In this document: positions 1 to 8,165 of the stretch, in pieces
How the letters are laid out: every line of letters starts with the position of its first letter
How positions within the stretch are numbered: the first letter of the stretch is position 1
Source of the DNA: Polyangium sp. 15x6
GTDB lineage: Bacteria > Myxococcota_A > Polyangia > Polyangiales > Polyangiaceae
DNA length: 64,000 bases
Assembly: GCF_029960785.1 (NCBI RefSeq)
Contig: NZ_JASBQE010000048.1
Location: 27,848 to 91,847, forward strand
Reading direction: 5' to 3'
Notes under the pieces: generated by a model
Told to the model about the DNA's origin: nothing
Database searches by the model: none
The model's input: the letters and a program-made list of their open reading frames with translations, nothing else
Position numbers and translations under genes: made by a program

Positions 1-149
1 GCGGACGCCGGCGGGGGCGGAGCCGGGTTCGTCGCCGCGGGAGGCGGAGGCGGTGGGGGCGCGGCGCCCGGCTCCTGCGCATTCGTGCGCGGCGCGAGGG
101 CAATCGTGGCGAGGGCGAGGGCGGAGCCGAGCAGCAGGCGTGTGCGCAT
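1..149 (-). CDS. Secreted proline-rich protein, N-terminal fragment (runs off left edge)
   Basis: The visible part begins with an ATG at 149 on the minus strand and encodes about 49 residues. It opens with a clear Sec signal peptide: MRTR, then a Leu/Ala-rich core, then a likely cleavage site after RTNAQ or nearby. A Pro/Ala-rich stretch follows. The frame is open to the window edge, so the functional domain is not visible. The gene lies downstream of the triple-DsbA lipoprotein on the same strand, with a 90 bp gap. Function cannot be assigned. Confidence 0.6.
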   Translation of the reverse strand, partial: MRTRLLLGSALALATIALAPRTNAQEPGAAPPPPPPPAATNPAPPPPAS

Positions 150-239
150 CGGCGCCCGGGAAATCAAGATCCGTGCCGCACGGGGTGCGGCACGAGGCGG
201 GCCTCGTCGAAAACCCGACGCGGGCCCGCCCCGCGGCGG

Positions 240-2396
240 TTACTTCGCTTCCTTGAGCGCGAGGTTCACGACCTTCTTGAATTTGGCGAGCGGCTGCGCG
301 CCCGAGACCAGATAGCCATTGATCACGAACGCGGGCGTGCCCGTGATCCCCACATCCTCGCCGGCCTTGATGTCCGCGTCGATGAGCGCCTTGTGCGTCT
401 GGCCGTCGACCGCGGCGAGGACCTTCTGCCCGTCGAGCCCGAGCGCGGTCGCCGTCCGCTCGATGCCGGCGCGGTCGAGCTGCGTCTGGTCCTGGAAAAA
501 CGCGCCGTGCATCTTCCAGAAGCCGTCGTTGCCCTTCTGCTTGTACGCCTCCATGGCCGCGAGCGCCGCGGGCATCGCGTTCTTGTGGAACGGGAGCGGC
601 TTGTTTCGCCAGACAAACCGGATCTTGCCCGGGAAGGCCGCTTCGAGCTCGGCGAGCGTGGGCTCGACCCGCTTGCAGAACGGGCATTCGAAATCGGAGA
701 AGATCTGCACGGTGACCTTCGCGTTCGCCGGGCCCCGGGTGGGGTTCTCCTTCGTGAACGCGGGGATCGCCTTCACCTTCTCGAGCGTCGTCGTCTTGCC
801 GTCCTTGATGATCGTGTCGTAGAGCTTCGCCGCGGGCGTGCCCTTCTTGACGAGCGCCTCCGACTTCGTGATCTCCTCGTCGATGAGCGCCTTGAACTTC
901 TCGATCGGCTGTGCGCCGACGAGGCGGCGACCATTGATGAAGAAATGCGGCGTGCCGCTCGCCTGCACGTCGTCGGCGAGGTCCTGGTCCTGCTCGATGC
1001 GGTCCTTGTACTTCTTCTTTTCGATCGCGTCGCTCGCCTTCTTCAGGTCGAGCCCGAGGTTTTTCGCGATGCCCTCGAGGTCCTCGGGCGCGAGCTTGCC
1101 GTTCGCGGCGAAGAGCAGGTCGTGCGCCTTCCAGAACCCCGCGTCGCCCTTTTGCGCGCGCGCCTCGAGCGCGAGCTCGGCCGCGGGCTCGGCGTCCTTG
1201 TGGAACGGCAAGGGGTTGTTCTTGTACACGATCCGGAGTTTGTCCCCGTAATCGCGGGCGAGCTGCTCGAGCGTCGGCGTCACCTTGACGCAGAACGGGC
1301 ACTGGAAATCCGTGAACATCACGAGCGTCACGAGCGCCGTGTTTTTGCCCCGCGCCGGCGAGCCGTCGACGGGCACGCGCCAGACCGTCTTCGTGTCCTC
1401 GGCCGCGGCCGCCGAGCCGGCGAATCCGGGTCGATCCTCGGGCTTTTGGTAGTTCTTCGCCGAGAGCGTCGCATAGACCTTCTCGGGCGTGGTCCCGCCC
1501 GCCGTCGCCTTGCGCCCGGCCGCGATTTGCTCGTCGACGATCGCGCGGAACTTGTCGATCGGCTGCGCGCCGGAGAGGAACACGCCGTTGATGAAGAACG
1601 CGGGCGTGCCCGTCACGCCGATCTTCTTGCCGAGCTCGATGTCCTCGTCGATCTTCTTGCCGATCTCGCCGCTCGCGAGCGTCGCGTCGACGGTCTTGCG
1701 CGTGATGCCCCGCGGCAGCGAGCCGTCGATGACCTGCGGGTCGATCCGGCCGGCGAAGAGCGCGTCGTGATAAGCCCAGAACCAGGGCGCGCCCTTCTGC
1801 TTGAACACGGCCATCGCCGCCTCGGCCGCGGGGCGCGCGTTCTTGTGGAACGGGAGCGGGAAGTTTTTCCAGACGATCCGGAGCTGGTCCTTGCCGTAGA
1901 TCTTCGCGAGCTCCGCGAGCGTGCCCGAGGCGCGCGCGCAGAAGGGGCACTCGAGGTCGGAGAACGCGACGATCGTGACGGGCGCCTTGGGGCTGCCCCA
2001 GCTCGGATCCGCGGCCGTGACGGGCACCGGGCTCTTCGCGCCTTCGCCCGTGTCGACCTCGTTTCCGCCGGTCCACGTGCCGGCCTCGGCCGGGGCGACG
2101 GTGCGCACGGGGAAACCGCTGCCGGGGTTGTCGTCGTTCGCCCCGCGGAAGGCGCCGCCGGCGACGCCGATCCTCTCGCCGTCGCCTTCGGCCGCGCCTC
2201 GGGGCGCGCCGCCCTTGTCGGCGCCCTGGGCGGCTTCTTCGGCGCCCTTTCCAGCGGTGGCGGTGTTTGCGCCCTTGTCGGCGGTCCCCTGGGACTCGGC
2301 GCCGGGCGTCGCAGCCGGGGGCGGAGGCGCCTGGCCGCAGGCAGTCGCGGCCGAGAGGGCCGTCACGAACCCGATTCGGAAGAGCTTCACGAGCAT
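240..2396 (-). CDS. Lipoprotein with three tandem DsbA-like thioredoxin domains
   Basis: This 718-residue protein has a lipoprotein-type leader ending near Cys20, an Ala/Gly-rich linker to about residue 130, and three thioredoxin-fold domains of the DsbA/DSBA-like thioredoxin family. Each domain carries a CPFC active site (Cys150-Cys153, Cys366-Cys369, Cys571-Cys574), a PLPFHK segment, and a cis-Pro loop of the form GTPxFxINGxxxxGAQP. Family knowledge suggests periplasmic thiol-disulfide oxidation or isomerisation, tethered to a membrane. The ATG at 2396 was chosen because the signal peptide starts there; the frame stays open to 2453. The gene is divergent from the MbnP/MbnH operon, whose first product is Cys-rich, so a role in its disulfide formation is possible but is only an inference. 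Single-domain DsbA proteins are about 200 residues, so a triple fusion is unusual. Confidence 0.9.
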   Translation of the reverse strand: MLVKLFRIGFVTALSAATACGQAPPPPAATPGAESQGTADKGANTATAGKGAEEAAQGADKGGAPRGAAEGDGERIGVAGGAFRGANDDNPGSGFPVRTVAPAEAGTWTGGNEVDTGEGAKSPVPVTAADPSWGSPKAPVTIVAFSDLECPFCARASGTLAELAKIYGKDQLRIVWKNFPLPFHKNARPAAEAAMAVFKQKGAPWFWAYHDALFAGRIDPQVIDGSLPRGITRKTVDATLASGEIGKKIDEDIELGKKIGVTGTPAFFINGVFLSGAQPIDKFRAIVDEQIAAGRKATAGGTTPEKVYATLSAKNYQKPEDRPGFAGSAAAAEDTKTVWRVPVDGSPARGKNTALVTLVMFTDFQCPFCVKVTPTLEQLARDYGDKLRIVYKNNPLPFHKDAEPAAELALEARAQKGDAGFWKAHDLLFAANGKLAPEDLEGIAKNLGLDLKKASDAIEKKKYKDRIEQDQDLADDVQASGTPHFFINGRRLVGAQPIEKFKALIDEEITKSEALVKKGTPAAKLYDTIIKDGKTTTLEKVKAIPAFTKENPTRGPANAKVTVQIFSDFECPFCKRVEPTLAELEAAFPGKIRFVWRNKPLPFHKNAMPAALAAMEAYKQKGNDGFWKMHGAFFQDQTQLDRAGIERTATALGLDGQKVLAAVDGQTHKALIDADIKAGEDVGITGTPAFVINGYLVSGAQPLAKFKKVVNLALKEAK

Positions 2397-2522
2397 GGCC
2401 GGCACCCTACAGGAAACGACGTCGCGACGCACGCGGCTTGCGCGCGGATCCACGCGGCTTCAACATGCCCGAGGACGTTCCGTCAATGGCGCCGCGCACG
2501 CGAAGGAAAGCCCGGAGCCTCG

Positions 2523-2538
2523 TGGCACGGGGGATGCA
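2523..2538 (+). promoter_or_regulatory. Candidate sigma-54 (-24/-12) promoter for the MbnP/MbnH operon
   Basis: TGGCACGGGGGATGCA matches the sigma-54 consensus TGGCACG-N4-TTGCW at every defined base except one T. The GG and GC dinucleotides have the required ten-base spacing. It ends about 60 bp before the GTG start at 2600, leaving a plausible leader of about 50 nt. No enhancer-binding protein gene is nearby. The assignment rests on sequence alone. Confidence 0.5.
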
Positions 2539-2599
2539 TCAATTTGTCGCATTGCCTGGACGCGGAAACGGGTTCATGGCTTTCGGACGGAGGTGACAC

Positions 2600-3538
2600 G
2601 TGGCTTGTAGACTTGGTACTTCGCGAGGATGGTGGCTCATCGTGGCGCTCGGCGCGGCGCTCGTCGCAGGGTGCGGCGGAGGCGACGGAGACAGCGGCAA
2701 CGGGGGCAACGGCGGATCGGGCGGCGCAGGCGGCGCAGGCGGCGGCGGACCGGGCGGCGGCGGGCCGGGCCGCATCGACGTGGAGCTCGCTTTCGAGGGG
2801 CGCGTCGGAAACGAGGTATTCGATTGTGGAAAGACCTTCACCACGGGAAGCGCGTCCACCGAGGTGAGGATCACCGATTTTCGTCTCTACGTGCACGACG
2901 TGCGCCTCCTGCGCACGGATGGCAGCGACGTCCCGGTCGAGCTCACACAGGACGGGCTCTGGCAACACGAGAGCCTGGCGCTCCTCGATTTCGAGAACAA
3001 GACGGGCGCCTGCGCGAACGGCACGAGCGAGACGAACGGCGTGATTCGCGGCCAGGTAGAGGACGTGACCTACACCGGCATCGCATTCAAGGTGGGCGTG
3101 CCTTTCGATCTGAACCACGGCGACGCGTCGGCGGCGCCCTCGCCGCTCAACCTGAGCGCGCTGTTCTGGAACTGGAACGGCGGGTACAAGTTCCTCCGCG
3201 TGGACGCGGCGCCGACGGCGGCGGGCGGCGGGGCGTTCAACGTGCACATCGGCAGCACGGGGTGCACGGAGGACGCGTCGGGCGCGGTCACGGCGTGCGA
3301 TCGGCCGAATCGCCCGGAGGTGCGCCTTACGGGCTTCGATCCGCTGAAGAGCAAGATCGTCGTCGATTACGCGGCGCTCGTCGCGGACAGCGACCTCTCG
3401 CAGAACGTGGACGGCGCGCCGGGCTGCATGGCGGGAGCCGACGACACCGAATGCAAGTCCATCATGGGTCGGCTCGGCATTCACGTGGACGACGGATCGG
3501 TTCATCCGGACGAACAGAAGCTCTTCACGGCGGAGTGA
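2600..3538 (+). CDS. mbnP: MbnP-family copper-binding lipoprotein (MXAN_0976 / four-Cys 'metallo-mystery pair' type)
   Basis: The 312-residue product has a lipoprotein signal ending in LVAGC (Cys25), a long Gly-rich tether to about residue 57, then the MbnP domain. Recognisable features are the segment FRLYVHDVRL (94-103), the SALFWNWNGGYKFLR block (186-200) with Trp190 and Trp192, the FNVHIGSTGC block (213-222), and cysteines at 76, 138, 222, 233, 276 and 285. In studied members, a partner MauG-like enzyme oxidises a conserved Trp to kynurenine, which then helps bind copper; that Trp is probably one of the two in the FWNW block. GTG at 2600 is preceded by an AGG-containing site and opens the signal peptide. 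It is the first gene of a tight three-gene operon, with the diheme partner starting 4 bp downstream. Confidence 0.9.
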   Translation: MACRLGTSRGWWLIVALGAALVAGCGGGDGDSGNGGNGGSGGAGGAGGGGPGGGGPGRIDVELAFEGRVGNEVFDCGKTFTTGSASTEVRITDFRLYVHDVRLLRTDGSDVPVELTQDGLWQHESLALLDFENKTGACANGTSETNGVIRGQVEDVTYTGIAFKVGVPFDLNHGDASAAPSPLNLSALFWNWNGGYKFLRVDAAPTAAGGGAFNVHIGSTGCTEDASGAVTACDRPNRPEVRLTGFDPLKSKIVVDYAALVADSDLSQNVDGAPGCMAGADDTECKSIMGRLGIHVDDGSVHPDEQKLFTAE

Positions 3539-3542
3539 ATCC

Positions 3543-4751
3543 ATGAAAATCCCCTCCCTCCTCACCGCGGCCGCGCGCGGGCCTCTCGTCGCCCTCTTGC
3601 TCCTCGGCTCCTTCGCCGGCTGCGGCGGGGAGGATGGGGAGCCGCCCGCGCCTCCGCCGGAGATCCCCGCGACCTGGGATTTCGGCCTGCCCGCGGGGTA
3701 TCCCAAGCCCAAGATCCCCGCGGACAACCCCATGACGGTCGACAAGGTCGAGCTCGGCCGGCGCCTGTTCTACGACAAACGTTTGTCCGGGAACGAGACG
3801 CAGAGCTGCGCTTCGTGCCACGACCAGAAGCTCGCGTTCACGGACGGGCGCGCGGGCGGGCTCGGATCGACGGGCGAGGTCCACCCCCGGGGCTCGATGT
3901 CGATCGTGAACGTGGGCTACCTGTCCACGCTCACCTGGGCAAACCCCTTGATCACGGAGCTCGAAGAGCAGGCGCTCCTGCCGCTCTTCGGCGAGACGCC
4001 GGTCGAGCTCGGGCTCGCGGGGAAAGAAGACGTGCTGCTCGAACGATTGCGCGAAGATCCGGTGTACCAGGCGCTCTTCCCGAAGGTCTTTCCGGACGAG
4101 GCAGACCCCGTGCGGCTTCCGAACGTGGTCCGGGCGATCGGCGCGTTCGAGCGCAGCGTGATCTCCTATCGATCGGCCTGGGATCGGTACAACTACGGCG
4201 GCGATTCGATGGCGCTGTCGGAGGCCCAGAAGCGCGGCAAGGACCTGTTCTTCTCGGAGAAGCTCGAGTGCTTCCATTGCCACGGCGGCTTCAATTTCTC
4301 CGACTCCGTGGAGCACGACGGGACCACGTTCACCGAGACGATGTTCCACAACACCGGCCTTTACAACATCGGCGGCACGGGCGCGTATCCGGAGAACAAT
4401 CGAGGCGTCTACGAGGTGACCCAGGTCTCCACGGACATGGGCCGGTTCCGCGCGCCGACGCTGCGCAACATCACGCTCACGGCGCCCTACATGCACGACG
4501 GGAGCATCGCCACGCTCGGCGAGGTGCTCGACCATTACGCGGCCGGCGGGCGCACGATCGCGGAGGGGCCCTATGCGGGCGTGGGGAGCACGAACCCGTA
4601 CAAGAGCGAGCTCATCAATGGGTTCACGTTGACCGAGGCGGAGAAGGCCGACGTGCTCGCTTTCCTCGCGTCGCTGACGGACGAGGCGCTGCTCGTCGAT
4701 CCACGGTTCGCGGACCCGTGGAAGCAGGACAGCGCGGGAGGAATGCCGTGA
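3543..4751 (+). CDS. mbnH: MbnH-type diheme cytochrome c peroxidase/MauG-like enzyme (MXAN_0977 type)
   Basis: The 402-residue lipoprotein (leader ending SFAGC, Cys27) has two c-type heme sites, CASCH at 89-93 and CFHCH at 243-247. It shows the di-heme peroxidase layout, including the FYDKRLSGNETQSCASCHDQ block and a C-terminal TLRNITLTAPYMHDGS motif. Enzymes of this branch use a bis-Fe(IV) state to modify a Trp in the partner MbnP, rather than acting as simple peroxidases. It sits directly behind mbnP and overlaps the next gene by a GTGA junction, so the three genes are almost certainly co-transcribed. Export and heme attachment in the periplasm are implied by the leader and CXXCH motifs. 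Confidence 0.92.
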   Translation: MKIPSLLTAAARGPLVALLLLGSFAGCGGEDGEPPAPPPEIPATWDFGLPAGYPKPKIPADNPMTVDKVELGRRLFYDKRLSGNETQSCASCHDQKLAFTDGRAGGLGSTGEVHPRGSMSIVNVGYLSTLTWANPLITELEEQALLPLFGETPVELGLAGKEDVLLERLREDPVYQALFPKVFPDEADPVRLPNVVRAIGAFERSVISYRSAWDRYNYGGDSMALSEAQKRGKDLFFSEKLECFHCHGGFNFSDSVEHDGTTFTETMFHNTGLYNIGGTGAYPENNRGVYEVTQVSTDMGRFRAPTLRNITLTAPYMHDGSIATLGEVLDHYAAGGRTIAEGPYAGVGSTNPYKSELINGFTLTEAEKADVLAFLASLTDEALLVDPRFADPWKQDSAGGMP

Positions 4752-5374
4752 AGAAGATCGGACGAATGGCAGGAATCGTGGCGCTCGCGGGGGTGGTGTT
4801 CGTCGGGACGAGCGTGGGCGCGTGCGGAGGAGGGACGGAGAACCCGCCCGCCACGAACGAGCCCGACCTGACAGGCGTGATCTACGCAGGCGTGGCGACG
4901 GACGAGGCGCTCGAGGCGCTGCTTTTGGCCACGCCGAAGACGGATCCGACACAAGCCGCGGTGGTCGACACGCCGACCGCGGGCGCGACGCTGCCGAAGG
5001 ACGTGCCGCCGACCATCGAATGGCACGTGAGCGGCTCCTCCGCGTCGCGCGCGCCCTCGGCCGGAGAAAGGTTTGTCGGGGCCGCGAAGGCGATCGCCTC
5101 GTTGTTCGGCCCGCGCGAGGCGTGGGCGCACGGGGCGCCGGTGAACGGCCGCGCGTATCTGCTCGTGTTCTCGACGCCGAAGAGCCCCGAGCTCGTGCGT
5201 GTCTTCACGACGGAGCTCTCGTACACGTTCGACGCGGCCACGTGGACGAAGCTCGCGCTCACCGGGGAGCCGGTGACGCTCGTCGTGACGAACGCGATCT
5301 TCGAGGACAATCGCGTGGCGCAGGACGCGGGGCCGTTCACGGGGGAGGCGGTGACGTTTTCGATCGGGCCGTGA
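4748..5374 (+). CDS. Uncharacterised lipoprotein, third gene of the MbnP/MbnH operon
   Basis: The 208-residue product starts with GTG overlapping the mbnH stop (GTGA). It has a lipoprotein leader ending SVGAC (Cys26). The mature part is mostly beta-predicted, with the segments PTIEWHVSG, AHGAPVNGRAYLLVFS and FTTELSYTFDAATW, which suggests an Ig-like or carbohydrate-binding-like fold. There is no CXXC, heme site or obvious metal cluster; two His residues lie in the middle. I do not recognise the family. Coupling to mbnH argues that it works with the copper pair, perhaps as a scaffold or ligand, but this is inference. It converges with the next gene, 6 bp apart. Confidence 0.8.
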   Translation: MKKIGRMAGIVALAGVVFVGTSVGACGGGTENPPATNEPDLTGVIYAGVATDEALEALLLATPKTDPTQAAVVDTPTAGATLPKDVPPTIEWHVSGSSASRAPSAGERFVGAAKAIASLFGPREAWAHGAPVNGRAYLLVFSTPKSPELVRVFTTELSYTFDAATWTKLALTGEPVTLVVTNAIFEDNRVAQDAGPFTGEAVTFSIGP

Positions 5375-5380
5375 ACCCTG

Positions 5381-6910
5381 TCACCGTCGCTGCGCCGGAG
5401 GCCGCGGATGAAACACCCCCCGCGGCCGCGTGCGCATCCCCGTCACCGGAAAGAAATCGTTTCCCCCGAAGAGCGGCGGGTCCTTCTCGTTTCGCTGGTA
5501 AAACAGGTTGATCTCTTTCTTGTAGAAATCGGTGTCCGGTATGACCGCGCCGAAGCGCTGCGTCTTCAGCGCCTCGCGTAGCTCGTCCCGGAGCGCGGTG
5601 CCCGCCGGGCCGCCGCCGATGCCGAGGATGTCCTGCATCGCCATTTCGTGCGCGAACGGGCGCTTGCCCGCGAGCGTCGAGAGGTGGCCGTGCGCCGGGA
5701 CCCAGACGTCGCCAGGCAATTGGGCGAGCCTCTTCACGAAGGCGTGGCCCGCTTGCTCGTCGCTGCGCGAGGGCACGAGGGGCCGAGGGTTGTAGACGAC
5801 GCAGGCGAGCTGGAGGGCCGCGACGCCGAACGCAGCGGCGCGCAGGCGCGCGCGGAGGGCCTCCGGCGCCTCTGCGATGCGTTCGAGGGCCGTGCCGATG
5901 CCCATTCCGAAGAGAATGGCGAGCACGGAGAACGCCGGCATGAGGACGTTCGGCCAGCCGCCCGCGTGCAGGCGCCCGCCCCACGAGGTCCCGAGCGCGC
6001 CGGCCGCGGCGAAGAACCAGAAGACACGCGCCTTGCGCGCGTCCTCGCCCGACGCCGCGAACCAGTAGAGGGCCGTCGCGAACGAGACCGCGAGCGGCGC
6101 GAAGAGGTCCTCGATCCAGTAATCGACCCACATCGCCGGCACGTTCGGGTGCTGCGAGGGCAAAAAGAAGACGTAATACCGGAACCAGCCGCCGTGCAGG
6201 CGATCGAGCGCGAGGATCGAGAGGCCGATGGTGCCGAAGAGCGCCACGCCAAACCCGAGCCCGCGCTTCCAGCCGTCCGCGAAGAGCGCATACGCGGCGA
6301 GCGGCGCCGCGGCCACGAGCATCGATTGTTTCGTGAGGAACGTGGCCAGGAACAGGGCCACCGCGAGGAGCCGGAAGCCGAGTCCCTCGCGGAAGCGCAG
6401 GACGTAGAGGCCGAGGAGCAAAAAGAGGAGCGCGAGCGAGTCGACCCGCGCGATATCCATGAACGCGACGCTCTCCCGGTACGTGCCCGCGAAGAGGCCC
6501 GCCGCGAGGACGGCGGCGACGCGGCTCTTCGTCTCGCGATGCACGAAGAGCCCGATGAGCGCAATGCAGCCGAGCGAGGAGAGGAGCGAGACGAGGCGCA
6601 GCGAGAAAAACCCGACGCCGAAGAGCTTGCTCACCGCCGCGGAGACGTAGAAGTAGAGCGGCGTGTAGATGAAGGGGACGAAATCGATCGTGGGGCGGTC
6701 GTAGAGGCGTTTGCCCGAGAGGATGTGGCGCACGTGGTCGACCGCGCCGCCCTCCATCCATTCGAGCTCGAATGGATACCGGAGGTGCAGGACCGCGAGC
6801 ACGAGATAGATGCCGACGTACGCGACGGCGCCGACGCCGACGAGCCAGGGCAGGACGCGGCCGAGGAAGGCGGGGAGGCGCCGCCACAGGGTGAGGAGCC
6901 GAGCGAGCAT
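5381..6910 (-). CDS. GT-C fold membrane glycosyltransferase (ArnT/PMT/GT39-like)
   Basis: This 509-residue protein has about ten hydrophobic segments. The N-terminal membrane segment is followed by a loop containing FELEWMEGGAVDHVRHIL and LYDRPTIDFVPFIYTPLYFYV, the acidic first-loop arrangement typical of lipid-phosphate-sugar-dependent transferases (PMT/ArnT, glycosyltransferase 39). The C-terminal 120 residues are soluble and probably periplasmic. Family knowledge implies transfer of a sugar from a polyprenyl-phosphate donor at the inner membrane; acceptor and sugar cannot be told. ATG at 6910 gives a normal membrane-protein N terminus. It lies 14 bp downstream of the M14 peptidase gene on the same strand and may be co-transcribed with it. 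Confidence 0.8.
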   Translation of the reverse strand: MLARLLTLWRRLPAFLGRVLPWLVGVGAVAYVGIYLVLAVLHLRYPFELEWMEGGAVDHVRHILSGKRLYDRPTIDFVPFIYTPLYFYVSAAVSKLFGVGFFSLRLVSLLSSLGCIALIGLFVHRETKSRVAAVLAAGLFAGTYRESVAFMDIARVDSLALLFLLLGLYVLRFREGLGFRLLAVALFLATFLTKQSMLVAAAPLAAYALFADGWKRGLGFGVALFGTIGLSILALDRLHGGWFRYYVFFLPSQHPNVPAMWVDYWIEDLFAPLAVSFATALYWFAASGEDARKARVFWFFAAAGALGTSWGGRLHAGGWPNVLMPAFSVLAILFGMGIGTALERIAEAPEALRARLRAAAFGVAALQLACVVYNPRPLVPSRSDEQAGHAFVKRLAQLPGDVWVPAHGHLSTLAGKRPFAHEMAMQDILGIGGGPAGTALRDELREALKTQRFGAVIPDTDFYKKEINLFYQRNEKDPPLFGGNDFFPVTGMRTRPRGVFHPRPPAQRR

Positions 6911-6924
6911 CGAGGGGCGCTACC

Positions 6925-8046
6925 CTAGCGCAGCACGCCCAAAGATTCGAGCACGGCCTCGAGCGAGGTGCGCCCGAGCCCTTCGGCACGATCGGGCCCG
7001 AAGCCGCTCGGGCCTTCCTTGAACGGCATCTCGATCGTCAGGGACAAGCAATCGAAGCGCTCGCCGACCCAGTTGTTGCCGATGCGCAGATCGCCCTTGC
7101 CCGGGTCGTCCGCGCCATAATCGAATTCGGAAGAAAAACCGCCGTCGCGCCGGGCGAGGCTCCGCGCGAAGCGTCGTTCGAGCTCGTAGAGGCGCTCGGA
7201 GTAGCCAGGGTTTCCCGCGCAGCCGATGGCGAAGGCGACGTCGGCGTGCTCGTCGCCGTGCACGTCGAGGAAGAGGTCGACGCCGGTCTGCTCCATGACG
7301 CTGCGCACGGCGAGGACCTCGGGGCTCGCCTCGGGGCTCGGCGCCTGCCATTCACGATTGAGGTCACGCCCGGCCGCGTTCGTGCGGAAATTGCCGCGCG
7401 TGCTGCCGTCCGGGTTCACCATCGGCACGACGTACACCACGGCCTCGTGAAGCAGCGTGTCCGTGACCGGGTCGTCCTCGGCGAGGAGCCGGGCGAGCGC
7501 GCCCTCGACGAACCACGAGCCCATCGTCTCGCCGGGATGCTGGCGCCCCGCGAGCCAGAGGCGTCGTTTGCCCGGGGCCTCCTCGCCGAAGACGACGAGG
7601 GGGATCGGGCGGCCCTCGGCGCTCGCGCCGATCGACCGCACGCGCGCCCGCGGGTTGCGATCGACGACCGAGAGGAGCGAGCCGAGGCGCTCGAGCGGAT
7701 AGGCAGCAAAATACGAATAATGGACCGTGTCGTGCTCGGGGCGGTGCCGGAGGACGAGGCGCCGGCCGTCGAAATCGGTGGGGACGCGGAACCATCGTTC
7801 GAGGTCATACGATGCGAGCGCGCGGTAGCCGTGGAAGGCGTCGGGGTGCATCGCCTGGCCCGCGTCGGTGATCGTGAGCTCGACGTCACGGCCGCGCGCG
7901 CCGCGAACGCGGAAATGGAACCATTGCCGGATGCCGGCGGCGCTGTCGGCGCGCAAGGAGAGCTCGGCCTCGGTCCCGTGCCGGTGGCCGGTCCCGACAA
8001 TGCTTCCGCCGCAGAGGTCCGCGTCGACGTGCATGAAATGCATCAT
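6925..8046 (-). CDS. M14-family zinc carboxypeptidase (cytosolic carboxypeptidase/AGBL-like)
   Basis: The 373-residue protein has the N-terminal beta domain of the Nna1/AGBL (M14D-like) carboxypeptidases, with RQWFHFRVRG near residue 40, followed by the peptidase domain. Zinc ligands are visible as HPGE (His170, Glu173) and DVHGDE (His263). The catalytic Glu is in LTIEMPFKEG (Glu339), and NPDG plus GRDLNREW give the substrate pocket. No signal peptide is present, so it should act in the cytoplasm, removing C-terminal residues from peptides or proteins. The frame is open to 8226, but the upstream part is shadow-like, so the start was placed at the Met-Met pair at 8046; Met at 8034 is an alternative. 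Confidence 0.88.
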   Translation of the reverse strand: MMHFMHVDADLCGGSIVGTGHRHGTEAELSLRADSAAGIRQWFHFRVRGARGRDVELTITDAGQAMHPDAFHGYRALASYDLERWFRVPTDFDGRRLVLRHRPEHDTVHYSYFAAYPLERLGSLLSVVDRNPRARVRSIGASAEGRPIPLVVFGEEAPGKRRLWLAGRQHPGETMGSWFVEGALARLLAEDDPVTDTLLHEAVVYVVPMVNPDGSTRGNFRTNAAGRDLNREWQAPSPEASPEVLAVRSVMEQTGVDLFLDVHGDEHADVAFAIGCAGNPGYSERLYELERRFARSLARRDGGFSSEFDYGADDPGKGDLRIGNNWVGERFDCLSLTIEMPFKEGPSGFGPDRAEGLGRTSLEAVLESLGVLR

Positions 8047-8165
8047 GCCACGAACGGCGGCCGAGCGGGGAGCGATCGTGGGCGGGCGCGCCGGCCGAAC
8101 CCCGCGGGGCGGCGACGGGCCCCAGCGCGGGGCCTTTCGCCTATACTTCGCCGCGGAGAGGTCGA

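Noticed and set aside
393..2867. An 824-codon plus-strand frame
   Set aside because: Antisense to the triple-DsbA gene; Arg/Leu/Glu-rich with no domain.
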